Positions 33,550 through 42,953 of a stretch of 64,000 nt of DNA are shown one piece after another. How positions within the stretch are numbered: position 1 is the first letter of the stretch; each line of letters begins with the position of its first letter. The stretch is from assembly GCF_033096005.1 (NCBI RefSeq), contig NZ_AP026803.1, positions 186,001 to 250,000 of the forward strand, given 5' to 3'. The translations under genes were made by a program, and so were the position numbers. Below the pieces are notes generated by a model. That model was not told where the DNA came from. It did no database searches and saw only the letters and a list, made by a program, of their open reading frames with translations. This stretch comes from Lactobacillus xylocopicola (GTDB taxonomy: Bacteria > Bacillota > Bacilli > Lactobacillales > Lactobacillaceae).

Positions 33550-35418
33550 ATGGATTTGGATAAAGCAGCAGAAAACAAGAATACTAATATGAAGGGCCAC
33601 CGTACCACTACTTTAATGCGGTTGCTCAAGCTGATAGCAAGCACTAGTCCGTGGATGCTAGTGGTTTCGCTGGTAGCAATTGTGCTAACCGCGGCAGCAA
33701 CCGTGGCTGGCTCGCTATTTATTGAGCGGCTGATTAATGACTACATTATTCCTTTGACTAAGCAGGCTCAACCAAACTTTGGTCCATTATGGCATGCCAT
33801 CACGATTATGTTTGGCTTTTATGCCATTGGCTTTATTGCCAATTACCTCTTTGCGATGCTAATGGCGGTTTTGGCCCAGAAGGTGCAATATCGGGTGCGT
33901 AATGAGATGTTCGAACACATGGAGAAATTGCCGATTGCCTACTTTGACGGCAATGATTACGGTGATATCATGAGCCGCTATACTAACGACATCGACACCC
34001 TAATGCAGATGATTTCGCAGTCAATTCCTCAGTTTTTGAACTCAACCTTGAATGTAGTCTTTGCCCTGGGAGCAATGTTAAGTCTTAGCTGGCAGCTAAC
34101 CATCTTCACCTTAATTATTTTTGCACTTTCAATTGGCGTGGTTCGTTTCCTGACTACTCGCTCGTCACACTACTTTCAGTTGCAACAAAAGGAATTGGGG
34201 CAAGTTAACGGTTATAACGAAGAGATGCTTAATGGGTTAAAGGTCATTAAGGTCTTCAGCCATGAACCAGAAGTTGAAAAAAACTTTGATGTGTACAACC
34301 AGGCCTTAGAAGATGCAGCCGGTAAGGCCAACACTTATGCGACAATCCTATTTCCGATTATGGGCAACATGGGTAACCTGCTCTACGTTTTGATTGCAGT
34401 CTTAGGCGGAGCAGTTGCAATTAACCACATTGCACCACTGTCACTGGGGGTAATTGGGGCCTTCTTGCAGTTGTCTAAGCAATTTACCATGCCAATTGCC
34501 CAGATTTCCCAACAGTTGAACTCAATTGTCATGGCTCTGGCTGGTGCTAAGCGTATTTTTGATTTGGAAGACCAGGCGGTTGAAGTCGATGACGGAGATG
34601 TGACTATCGCCAAGGATGAGAATGTCAAGGGCACGTGGCATTGGAATGTCCCGCAAGCAGACGGAACTATGCAGAAAATTACGGTTAAGGGCCATATTGT
34701 CTTTGACCAGGTAAATTTTGGTTATTCGCCTAAAAAGCAGATTCTTTATGATATTTCGCTCGATGCTAAGCCAGGCATGAAGGTTGCTCTAGTCGGTGAG
34801 ACTGGAGCCGGGAAGACAACCATTTCTAATATGATTAACCGCTTCTATGAGATTAATTCGGGAACCATCACTTACGATGGTATTCCGATTAAGCGGATTA
34901 AAAAAGATGATTTACGTCGTTCTCTATCAATTGTTCTGCAGGACACGCATATGTTTACGGGCACAGTGATGGACAATATTCGTTTTGGTAACACAGAAGC
35001 TAGTGACGATGAAGTATATCAAGCAGCTCACCTATCACATGCAGATGAATTCATCCATCACCTGGACGAGGGCTACAAAACCATTATTGATGGTAATGGT
35101 GGCGATCTCTCCCAGGGCCAGATGCAGTTGCTAAGTATTGCCCGGGCAATGATTGCGGATGAACCGGTGATGATTTTGGATGAAGCTACTTCAAGTATCG
35201 ACACGCAAACTGAAAAGTTGGTTCAGGCCGGCATGGACAACCTTTTGGCAGGGCGCACGAGCTTTGTGATTGCCCACCGCTTGTCGACGATTGTTAACTC
35301 TGACTTAATTCTAGTTCTTGACCATGGTCATATTATCGAGGCTGGTAACCACGATGAACTGCTTAAGGAGCAGGGCTACTACTACGAATTATATACTGGC
35401 AAAAAAGAAATTGAATAA
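33550..35418 (+). CDS. ABC exporter half-transporter with catalytic nucleotide site (LmrD/BmrD-type)
   Basis: 622 residues from the ATG at 33550 (GTG at 33547 is alternative). Six helices plus NBD with intact Walker A VGETGAGKTT, Walker B VMILDEATSSID with Glu, and H-loop IAHR, but a changed signature LSQGQMQ (Gln for Gly). Together with the upstream subunit this makes one canonical and one degenerate ATP site, as in LmrCD, BmrCD and TM287/288. A ~45-residue insertion lies before the NBD (residues ~355-385). Confidence 0.92.
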   Translation: MDLDKAAENKNTNMKGHRTTTLMRLLKLIASTSPWMLVVSLVAIVLTAAATVAGSLFIERLINDYIIPLTKQAQPNFGPLWHAITIMFGFYAIGFIANYLFAMLMAVLAQKVQYRVRNEMFEHMEKLPIAYFDGNDYGDIMSRYTNDIDTLMQMISQSIPQFLNSTLNVVFALGAMLSLSWQLTIFTLIIFALSIGVVRFLTTRSSHYFQLQQKELGQVNGYNEEMLNGLKVIKVFSHEPEVEKNFDVYNQALEDAAGKANTYATILFPIMGNMGNLLYVLIAVLGGAVAINHIAPLSLGVIGAFLQLSKQFTMPIAQISQQLNSIVMALAGAKRIFDLEDQAVEVDDGDVTIAKDENVKGTWHWNVPQADGTMQKITVKGHIVFDQVNFGYSPKKQILYDISLDAKPGMKVALVGETGAGKTTISNMINRFYEINSGTITYDGIPIKRIKKDDLRRSLSIVLQDTHMFTGTVMDNIRFGNTEASDDEVYQAAHLSHADEFIHHLDEGYKTIIDGNGGDLSQGQMQLLSIARAMIADEPVMILDEATSSIDTQTEKLVQAGMDNLLAGRTSFVIAHRLSTIVNSDLILVLDHGHIIEAGNHDELLKEQGYYYELYTGKKEIE

Positions 35419-35425
35419 TTTTAAT

Positions 35426-35466
35426 AAAGATCTGACACTCATTATGGGTATCAGATCTTTTGTTTA
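35426..35466 (+). terminator. Terminator of the ABC exporter operon
   Basis: AAAGATCTGA (35426-35435) with TCAGATCTTT (35451-35460), then TGTTTAT. Confidence 0.8.
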
Positions 35467-35628
35467 TAGCTAAGTCAAGGATATGTTTCGTACTTAAAGG
35501 TGGAAATTTTAATCATTATAGTAATAAAAAATATGTTATAGTAAGTCAACCTAATTATACTGATTAATTACAGATAACAGTAGCACTTTTTAAAAGTTAT
35601 GCTCCAAAAAGTACGAGGGAATTTATCA

Positions 35629-37155
35629 ATGAATCAAATACTGCAAATAATGAACGAACGGAAGGGTGAATTGGGTGTTGCTTTACTGCAACACTTACAG
35701 ATATCACTGGCATCACTGCTAGTTGCAATGATAATAGCAATGCCGTTGGCCTTTTGGGCGGTAAAGCATACCAAGTCGGCGGAGTTTCTTTTGCAAGTTG
35801 CCAGTATTTTGCAGACCATTCCGTCTTTAGCTCTTTTGGGTCTACTCATCCCTCTGGTTGGGATTGGGACCGTTCCGGCAGTAATTGCACTTGTCGTATA
35901 CGCTCTACTACCAGTTTTTCAAAACACCTACCTGGGATTGACCGGAATAGATCCTGCTCTTGAAGAAGCAGCGGAAGCATTCGGTATGCCCCGTATGCAG
36001 AGACTGGTCAAAGTTGAATTACCACTGGCAATGCCAACAATTGTTTCTGGCATTAGAACTGCCTTGGTTCTAATCATAGGAACTGCGACAATGGCAGCCT
36101 TAATTGGAGCAGGTGGCTTGGGAAGTTTCATTTTGCTCGGAATAGATCGAAATAATACGGCCTTAATTATTATTGGTGCGGTTTGTTCTGGGCTCTTGGC
36201 AATAAGTCTGAGCGCCCTAATTAAGTGGCTTGAACATGCCTCAATTAAGGCCAGCCTGACTGTCCTCGCTATGAGTATCCTTTTTTTGGCGGGTAGTGGA
36301 ATTTATGAGGCAGTTGCTGGCCAAAAAGAGACGATAACAATTGCTGGAAAGTTGGGTTCAGAACCGGAAATTTTAATTAATATGTACAAAGAGCTGATTG
36401 AGCAGAACGATGCGAATGTAAAAGTAGTTTTAAAGCCCAACTTTGGCAAAACCACTTTTTTGTATAGTGCTCTTAAAAATAACAAGATTGATCTCTATCC
36501 TGAGTTTACTGGGACAATTTTGGAGACCTTTGTTAAAAAGGAAACAAAGGCGGGTAAGCTAAATGAAAAGCAGACTTATGAGCTGGCCCGGACACTGATA
36601 GAAAAGCAGGATAAGCTGACTCTGCTTAAACCCATGGCTTATGATAATACCTATGCTTTGGCAGTAAAAAGATCATTTAAGACAAAATATCATATAGAAA
36701 AAATCAGCGACCTAGCAATTATTGCCAATCAGTTAAAAGGTGGAATGACACTTGAATTTATTGATCGGAGTGATGGCTTTAAAGGAATTAAAAAGCGTTA
36801 CGGACTTGACTTTCCTGTCAAATCAATGGAACCTGCATTGCGCTACCAGGCAATTCAGCAGAATAAGGTCAATATTGTTGATGCATATTCTACTGATAGT
36901 GAGTTGCAGCAGTATCATTTAAGTATCTTAAAAGACGATAAGCATAATTTTCCAGTATATCAAGGTGCACCACTGATGAATACGAATTTTGCCCGTAAAC
37001 ATCCGAAAATAGTACGAAGTCTAAATAAACTGGCAGGTAAAATCACGGAAGAGCAAATGCAAAAAATGAACTATGAGGTTAACGTCAAAAACGCAGAACC
37101 TGCTCAAGTGGCTCACCGCTTCTTAGTAAAACATAACTTGATTAAGGAGAATTAA
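35629..37155 (+). CDS. Glycine betaine/carnitine/choline ABC transporter, fused permease and substrate-binding protein
   Basis: 508 residues from the ATG at 35629 (AGGG 9 nt upstream). Residues ~1-205 are an OpuBB-type permease with EEAAEAFGMPR..RLVKVELPLAMPTI as the ATPase-coupling EAA loop; after a further helix comes an OpuBC/ProX-like binding domain (ITIAGKLGSEPEIL...), displayed outside the cell. Such fusions are common in Lactobacillales. Imports quaternary ammonium osmolytes. Overlaps the ATPase gene by one base. Confidence 0.9.
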   Translation: MNQILQIMNERKGELGVALLQHLQISLASLLVAMIIAMPLAFWAVKHTKSAEFLLQVASILQTIPSLALLGLLIPLVGIGTVPAVIALVVYALLPVFQNTYLGLTGIDPALEEAAEAFGMPRMQRLVKVELPLAMPTIVSGIRTALVLIIGTATMAALIGAGGLGSFILLGIDRNNTALIIIGAVCSGLLAISLSALIKWLEHASIKASLTVLAMSILFLAGSGIYEAVAGQKETITIAGKLGSEPEILINMYKELIEQNDANVKVVLKPNFGKTTFLYSALKNNKIDLYPEFTGTILETFVKKETKAGKLNEKQTYELARTLIEKQDKLTLLKPMAYDNTYALAVKRSFKTKYHIEKISDLAIIANQLKGGMTLEFIDRSDGFKGIKKRYGLDFPVKSMEPALRYQAIQQNKVNIVDAYSTDSELQQYHLSILKDDKHNFPVYQGAPLMNTNFARKHPKIVRSLNKLAGKITEEQMQKMNYEVNVKNAEPAQVAHRFLVKHNLIKEN

Positions 37156-38126
37156 TGATGGCGACCGCAATTAAATTCGATCATGTTAAAAAGGCGTTTA
37201 ATGGCAAGTTAGTAGTGAATGACTTTAATCTGGATATTCAACAGGGCGAATTATTTGTTTTAGTAGGAAATTCGGGTAGTGGAAAGACCACGTCGATTAA
37301 AATGATTAACCGGTTGGAAGATCCAAGTACAGGACAAATACTGGTTAATGATGTGCCTACTACTGCCTACGATTTGCAAAAATTACGGTGGAAAATCGGC
37401 TATGTGCTCCAACAAATTGCACTTTTTCCTAATATGACAGTTGCCCAAAACATTACACTTATTCCAGAAATCAAGAAAGAGCAAGGCGACTTAAAACGAC
37501 TGGCTAAAGAATTACTGCAGGATGTAGGCTTAAATGGAAAGGATTATTTTGACCGATACCCGCATGAGTTGTCTGGTGGAGAACAGCAAAGAATCGGTAT
37601 TCTACGTGCTATTGCTTCCAAACCGCCGATTGTGTTAATGGATGAGCCTTTTAGTGCTCTTGATCCGCTGTCTCGAACAAACTTGCAGAATTTAGTCATT
37701 GACCTGCATAAAGAGTTACATAATACGATTGTATTTGTCACTCATGATATGAATGAGGCTCTTAGGTTGGCGGATAGAATTGGCATTATGAAGGATGGGA
37801 ACTTGTTACAGGTTGGGCGGCCGCAAGAACTTTTGCGCCACCCTGCAACCGAGTATGTACAAGAATTTTTCCGGGGATGCCTGGCCAACGATCTCTACCA
37901 AACGCCTTTACGTCAAGCAATTTTATTTACTGATCCAAAAGTGTATCCGCGAACGCCAGCAGCTGGCATGCCGGTTCTTAGTGATGACAGCAACTTTGAA
38001 AAATTATTGAATCTGCTGAGTCGTCGTGAAGAAGTTGGGGTTCAGGACCCAAATGGTGAATGTATGGGATATTTAGACCGAAGATGGGTGATAAAATACT
38101 TGAGTGAGATTAATGACTTTAGTTAA
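37155..38126 (+). CDS. Quaternary amine ABC transporter ATP-binding protein (OpuCA/ProV-like)
   Basis: 323 residues (ATG 37155; ATG 37158 has better spacing from AAGGAG). Walker A GNSGSGKTT, Q-loop QQIALFPNMTV, signature LSGGEQQR, Walker B IVLMDEPFSALD, H-loop VTHD. The C-terminal ~80 residues lack a full CBS pair, so the ionic-strength sensing of OpuA may be missing. Energises the fused permease upstream; role in osmoprotection inferred. Confidence 0.9.
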   Translation: MMATAIKFDHVKKAFNGKLVVNDFNLDIQQGELFVLVGNSGSGKTTSIKMINRLEDPSTGQILVNDVPTTAYDLQKLRWKIGYVLQQIALFPNMTVAQNITLIPEIKKEQGDLKRLAKELLQDVGLNGKDYFDRYPHELSGGEQQRIGILRAIASKPPIVLMDEPFSALDPLSRTNLQNLVIDLHKELHNTIVFVTHDMNEALRLADRIGIMKDGNLLQVGRPQELLRHPATEYVQEFFRGCLANDLYQTPLRQAILFTDPKVYPRTPAAGMPVLSDDSNFEKLLNLLSRREEVGVQDPNGECMGYLDRRWVIKYLSEINDFS

Positions 38127-38297
38127 AGGATCTAAGCTGAACTGGAAGTCACTCTATTTTTTTATGAAAAGATAAAGTTATGACTGATTATTAGGTGTTT
38201 AGGTTTAAATCAGCTAAAATATTAGACAAAGATTCTGCTACACTATATTAGTAGAAATTAAGTTGAAAATAAGTTTAAAAAGAAGGGAATTTGCCCT

Positions 38298-38984
38298 ATG
38301 AAAATTTTGGTTGTTGATGATGATAAAGAAATCGTTGAATTATTAAGTATATACCTTAAAAACGAGGGTTATACGCCAGTGGTTGCCTATAGTGGTAAGG
38401 AGGCTATTACTAAGCTGACGACCACGCCTGACATTTCGCTGATGATTCTGGATGTGATGATGCCAAGTATGAATGGGATTGACGTAATTAAGGAGGTCCG
38501 TAAGGATTCTGATATTCCGATTATTATTGTCTCAGCCAAAACTGGCGATATGGACAAGATTAAGGGTCTAATTACGGGCGCCGATGACTACGTCTCAAAA
38601 CCCTTTAATCCACTTGAAGTGATGGCTCGGGTACGGTCCTTGCTCAGACGCAGTCAGAAACAGGTCAAGGACGATGAACCTGATGTCTTAGAAGTGGGGC
38701 CACTGGTCGTTAACCGCGATTCACACGAGGTTAAGACGATTGCCGGTCAAGACATTCAGTTGACGGCGTTAGAGTTTGGGATACTTTACCTGCTGGCTAG
38801 TCACCCTAACCGCGTCTTCTCAGCGGATGAAATTTTTGAACGAGTTTGGCAACAAGAATCGATTGTGTCGGCTAAGACGGTCATGGTCCACGTGTCACAC
38901 TTACGAGATAAGATCCAAAAGGCGACAGATGGTGAGGATGTTATCCAGACTGTTTGGGGCGTTGGCTATAAAATTGAGGCTTAG
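38298..38984 (+). CDS. OmpR/PhoB-family response regulator (VanR-like)
   Basis: 228 residues. Receiver with DDD at 8-10, phospho-Asp in LMILDVMMP (~53), Thr/Ser in VSAKT and KPF Lys; winged-helix DNA-binding domain at ~125-228 ending in TVWGVGYKIEA. Operon with the kinase 4 nt downstream and followed by murE and aspartate racemase, suggesting cell-wall control (inference). Confidence 0.93.
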   Translation: MKILVVDDDKEIVELLSIYLKNEGYTPVVAYSGKEAITKLTTTPDISLMILDVMMPSMNGIDVIKEVRKDSDIPIIIVSAKTGDMDKIKGLITGADDYVSKPFNPLEVMARVRSLLRRSQKQVKDDEPDVLEVGPLVVNRDSHEVKTIAGQDIQLTALEFGILYLLASHPNRVFSADEIFERVWQQESIVSAKTVMVHVSHLRDKIQKATDGEDVIQTVWGVGYKIEA

Positions 38985-38988
38985 CTAA

Positions 38989-40143
38989 ATGAAAAAAGAA
39001 CGGGTCAAGTTAACCGCAGCGGAAAAAAGCGAGTTATTTGCCGAAGGGGTCATTACGGTGGTCCTCTTGTTACTACTCAATTTATCGGTTGTCATTCTGA
39101 TTAATTTGACTATTCTCCAAAACAAGAACTTGGTTAATGGCATCTATTTTTTAAAGAAGACCATTACCTTTGCCGGTGGCCGCCATTTGTGGTCCTGGCA
39201 AAACACGTTTTTGATTATTATGGGTATTGGGGATTCGATTGTACTTTGCTGGCGCCTGATTCGACGCTACCACCAGATGCAGCTGCGCCATGTTATTTCT
39301 GAACTTCACTATATCGCTCAAGGGCACTTTGACCACAAGATTTCGTTTAGAGTAAAAACCGACTTGCAAAAAGTGATTGATTCAATTAATTCACTGGTCA
39401 GCAGTACGGTCAATGCTATTGAAGAGGAACGGACAATTGAAAAGTCCAAGGACGAATTAATCAGCAATGTATCGCACGATATCAGAACACCGCTAACGTC
39501 GATTATTGGCTATTTAGGCTTGTTAAAGTCGGGTGTGGCTGATCCTGAAGATCAACAGCGTTACCTCAATATCGCCTTTACCAAAGCAGAACAGATGAAG
39601 GCACTGGCTCATGACCTACTTGAATATACGACACTTAAGTCGACTACGACTGAGTTGAACTTATCCACTTTGCATATTTTTTCCATGCTGGAACAGGTGG
39701 CTGCCGGGTTTGAAATCGAGGCTGAAGAAAAGAACATTGAGTTTAATATTGAAACCAGACCCAAGGAGTTGACAATTCAAGCTGATCCAGAAAAACTTGT
39801 TCGCATCTATAATAACCTGATTAGCAATGCCTTGAAGTATGGTACCGGTGCAAGTCAGATCAACCTAATTGCCAACTTGGTCAACAATAATGAAGTGGAA
39901 TTGCGGGTAGAAAATAACGGGGCCCAAATTCCGGCCGCATCCTTGAAAAAAATCTTTGAACGCTTTTATCGGGTGGAAACTTCGCGCAATACAGAAACAG
40001 GTGGGACTGGGTTGGGCCTATCGATTACTAAGAGTATTGTCGACTTACATCATGGCAAAATCCGTTGTGAATCAGATCCGGATTGGACCAAGTTCATTAT
40101 TAGTTTGCCGCTAGACCCAAAGAATACTAACACGGTAGCCTAG
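38989..40143 (+). CDS. Sensor histidine kinase (VanS-like)
   Basis: 384 residues. Two membrane helices (~19-42 and ~75-92) around a short ~32-residue external loop, HAMP-like linker, H-box ISNVSHDIRTPLTSI (phospho-His ~168), N-box NNLISNALKYG, G-boxes TGGTGLGLSI. A sensor loop this short suggests intramembrane or envelope-stress sensing rather than ligand binding. Cognate to the regulator upstream. Confidence 0.93.
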   Translation: MKKERVKLTAAEKSELFAEGVITVVLLLLLNLSVVILINLTILQNKNLVNGIYFLKKTITFAGGRHLWSWQNTFLIIMGIGDSIVLCWRLIRRYHQMQLRHVISELHYIAQGHFDHKISFRVKTDLQKVIDSINSLVSSTVNAIEEERTIEKSKDELISNVSHDIRTPLTSIIGYLGLLKSGVADPEDQQRYLNIAFTKAEQMKALAHDLLEYTTLKSTTTELNLSTLHIFSMLEQVAAGFEIEAEEKNIEFNIETRPKELTIQADPEKLVRIYNNLISNALKYGTGASQINLIANLVNNNEVELRVENNGAQIPAASLKKIFERFYRVETSRNTETGGTGLGLSITKSIVDLHHGKIRCESDPDWTKFIISLPLDPKNTNTVA

Positions 40144-40187
40144 CTGTGTTATAATTTTGACTGAGATAAAAAACAGAGGGGTATAGC

Positions 40188-41759
40188 ATGAGTATTTCTT
40201 TAAATACCTGTATTTTAATTTTGAAAGAACACCACTTGTTGAAATCGAGCGCGGTTCAAGACACGGTTATGACCAGGATGGAGTATGTATCATATGATTC
40301 ACGCGACATCCAAACGAATACCTTGTTCTTTTGTAAGGGAGCAGGGTTCCGACCGACTTACTTGTCGATGGCGAAAGACAACGGTGCTAATTGTTATGTG
40401 GCAGAGCAGCCTTATCCAGAGGGTAAGGGTATGCACGCCTTAATCGTGCGTGACGTGTCTAAGGCAATGGCCTTATTGTCTGCGGCGTTCTTCCGTTTTC
40501 CTCAGGATGACTTGTATGTAGTTGGGATCACGGGCACTAAGGGTAAGACAACGACTGCCTACTTTTTAAAGGGGATGCTGGACCAGATCAATGGAGGTAA
40601 GACAGCGCTTCTTTCATCGGTTAATAATGTTGTCGGACAGCAGCCTGAAGATACCTTCAAGTCTAGTTTGACCACGCCGGAGTCACTTGACTTATTCCGT
40701 GACATGCGCAATGCTGCTGATAATGGAATGACCCATTTGGTGATGGAAGTTTCAAGCCAGGCTTATAAGAAAAACCGGGTATTTGGCCTAACTTATGACC
40801 TGGGCTTTTTCCTTAATATTACGCCTGATCACATTGGTCCTAATGAACATCCTAACTTTGCTGATTATTTGCACTGCAAGCTCCAATTACTAGTTAATGC
40901 CCGCAAGTGTATCATTAATGCCCAAACTGACCGCTTTAGTGAAGTATATGCGGCAGCGACGACAACCACCGAACCAAATAGTATCTACCTATTTGCCGAT
41001 GAGCAGTTTGCCAATCCTGAATTGAAAGAAACAATTGATTTTCGATACGCAGCTCAGGAAAGTGACATGGTCCAAACCTGCTTTCAGGTCTTATGTGTAA
41101 GTGACAAGGCTAAGGCACTGGAGATTGCCGGTAACTATCGGCTGAAAATGCTGGGTGACTTTAACCAGTCAAACGGTACGGCGGCGATTATTGGAGCTGG
41201 TCTTGCTGGTATGAATCATGATGATGCGGCTCGCGGAATTGCTGCAGTGACAGTTCCAGGTAGAATGCAGACAGAGGTTACCCAAGAACATGGAGTTGTA
41301 GTTGTTGATTATGCTCACAATGAAGCTTCAATGATGGCTCTAATGGGTTTTATGCAACGTGAATTCGACAATCCCAAAATTATTGTGGTTGTAGGTGCAC
41401 CCGGCGATAAAGGTGAGTCCCGGCGCGCCGGTTTTAGTCATAGTTTAAATGTCTATGCCGACAAGGTGTTCTTGACGACTGATGATCCGGGCTTTGAGGA
41501 TCCAAAACAAATCGCTGAAGAAATTAATGCTGGGATCGACCATTCTAGAGTTGAGGTAACTTTTGAACTAGATCGGGCTAAGGCCATTCATGATGCAATT
41601 GTTCTGGCAGGCAAAAATGATGTGGTACTTATTTGTGGTAAAGGTGAGGATAACTTCCAGAAAATTCGTGGAATTGACACGCCGTATTTGTCAGACATTA
41701 CGGTTGCCCAGCAAGCAATTAACGAGTTGGAAGGTCAAGACGAGCACTTTAAGCACTAG
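40188..41759 (+). CDS. murE: UDP-MurNAc-L-Ala-D-Glu:L-lysine ligase MurE
   Basis: 523 residues. ATP loop GITGTKGKTT (~120), carbamylated-Lys region, C-terminal domain with VVVGAPGDKGESRR. The amino-acid-selecting region reads TTDDPGFEDP and lacks the DNPR motif of meso-DAP ligases, so L-Lys is the likely substrate, as in lactobacilli. Adds the third residue of the peptidoglycan stem in the cytosol. GAGGGG site; TATAAT at ~40149 may give it its own promoter besides readthrough from the two-component genes. Confidence 0.9.
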   Translation: MSISLNTCILILKEHHLLKSSAVQDTVMTRMEYVSYDSRDIQTNTLFFCKGAGFRPTYLSMAKDNGANCYVAEQPYPEGKGMHALIVRDVSKAMALLSAAFFRFPQDDLYVVGITGTKGKTTTAYFLKGMLDQINGGKTALLSSVNNVVGQQPEDTFKSSLTTPESLDLFRDMRNAADNGMTHLVMEVSSQAYKKNRVFGLTYDLGFFLNITPDHIGPNEHPNFADYLHCKLQLLVNARKCIINAQTDRFSEVYAAATTTTEPNSIYLFADEQFANPELKETIDFRYAAQESDMVQTCFQVLCVSDKAKALEIAGNYRLKMLGDFNQSNGTAAIIGAGLAGMNHDDAARGIAAVTVPGRMQTEVTQEHGVVVVDYAHNEASMMALMGFMQREFDNPKIIVVVGAPGDKGESRRAGFSHSLNVYADKVFLTTDDPGFEDPKQIAEEINAGIDHSRVEVTFELDRAKAIHDAIVLAGKNDVVLICGKGEDNFQKIRGIDTPYLSDITVAQQAINELEGQDEHFKH

Positions 41760-41772
41760 AAAAGCGGACAAA

Positions 41773-42522
41773 ATGAAAGATTTCTTTAGTATTATTGGTG
41801 GGATGGGAACGATCGCTACGGAGAGCTATGTGCGGATGCTTAACCATCGGGTTAAGATTAGTAGGGACCAGGATTATTTAAACTATCTTTTAGTAAATGA
41901 TGCTCAAATCCCTGATCGCACAACTTATATCAAGGACCACACCAAGTCTAATTTTTTCTTTGCTTTGCGTGAAGATATTCTGCAACAGGCCCAGCTGAAG
42001 CCGGACTTTATGGTAATGCCTTGTAATACGGCACACTATTTTTATGATGATTTGGCTAAACTGACTGATATTCCCTTTTTGAACATGATGCGGATTGCTG
42101 TCCACCACTTTGTTGATGAATACCCCCAAGAACAAAGAATTGGTGTCATTGCTACAGAAGGATCAATTTATGACCACCTGTATGTGGATGAGATTGAGAA
42201 GGTAAAGCGTACTGTGGAACTGGGCGGACCAGAAATTCAACCGCTGGTTACGAGGTTAATTTACACTAATATTAAGGAAAAAGGGATTGTGGATGCAGAA
42301 TTATACCATCACATTTTGCGCACAATGCACGATCAATATGGTTGTAAGGTCATTTTATTAGGGTGTACTGAACTGTCTTTAGCTCAGGAAAAAGCACCAG
42401 ACCACCCGTATCATGTCATTGATCCACAGTCGATTCTGGCTGATGTTGCAATTGAACTTGAACAGCAAATTCGCGCGGGCCAGAACCCAAAAGAAGTAGT
42501 ACAAAAGTATTTATATCAATAA
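41773..42522 (+). CDS. racD: Aspartate/glutamate racemase family protein (aspartate racemase)
   Basis: 249 residues from the ATG at 41773, 13 nt past murE; the longer frame runs inside murE and is a shadow. IIGGMGTIATESYV start, catalytic Cys in MPCNTAHYF (~84) and LGCTELSLA (~195), so both Cys bases are present. In lactobacilli D-aspartate forms the D-Asp/D-Asn cross-bridge attached to the Lys side chain, so this gene logically follows an L-Lys-type murE. Confidence 0.88.
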   Translation: MKDFFSIIGGMGTIATESYVRMLNHRVKISRDQDYLNYLLVNDAQIPDRTTYIKDHTKSNFFFALREDILQQAQLKPDFMVMPCNTAHYFYDDLAKLTDIPFLNMMRIAVHHFVDEYPQEQRIGVIATEGSIYDHLYVDEIEKVKRTVELGGPEIQPLVTRLIYTNIKEKGIVDAELYHHILRTMHDQYGCKVILLGCTELSLAQEKAPDHPYHVIDPQSILADVAIELEQQIRAGQNPKEVVQKYLYQ

Positions 42523-42557
42523 GATCAGCGATTTTTAAGAGTCGCTGGTCTTTTTTT
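42521..42557 (+). terminator. Terminator after the racemase gene
   Basis: AAGATCAGCGA (42521-42531) with TCGCTGGTCTT (42542-42552), T7; overlaps the stop codon. Confidence 0.88.
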
Positions 42558-42639
42558 GACTAAAAGTTGACAAGATGGTCAAATAGTTATACCGTATTAG
42601 ATAATTAGTACACATCAAATTATGAATGGAGGAACAACT

Positions 42640-42834
42640 ATGCTGTATCTTTTATACACACTTATCGGTCTAGTAATTATTCTGTTAACCAATCTAGTAG
42701 TAACGGTCCTTTTAACTTTGAATGACCTTCGTTCTCATCAATGGGAAGATAACGGGCATTTTATCAATGTCTTTAAGAAGTATTTTGGTAAGAATAATAA
42801 TATTCCGCTGCACTTTGCCGATTGGATGTTATAA
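42640..42834 (+). CDS. Small single-helix membrane protein
   Basis: 64 residues from the ATG at 42640, 6 nt after GGAGGA. Helix LYLLYTLIGLVIILLTNLVVTVLL (residues 2-25), then a polar tail (ENDGHF-like WEDNGHFINVFKKYFGKNN). No recognised family. The good ribosome site supports it as a real gene. Confidence 0.6.
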   Translation: MLYLLYTLIGLVIILLTNLVVTVLLTLNDLRSHQWEDNGHFINVFKKYFGKNNNIPLHFADWML

Positions 42835-42953
42835 ATCTGCTAAAAAGTTTTGAAATCACTAACAATATCATTATCGCTGTTGTTTTTCTATCTTAATTAT
42901 TTCAATGTACTATAATTAGCGTGAGAGATTAATTTTATGTTCGAGGTATTATT

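Noticed and set aside
41590-41772. N-terminal extension of the aspartate racemase
   Set aside because: It lies inside murE in another frame; the racemase fold starts at MKDFFSIIGGMG with the ATG at 41773.
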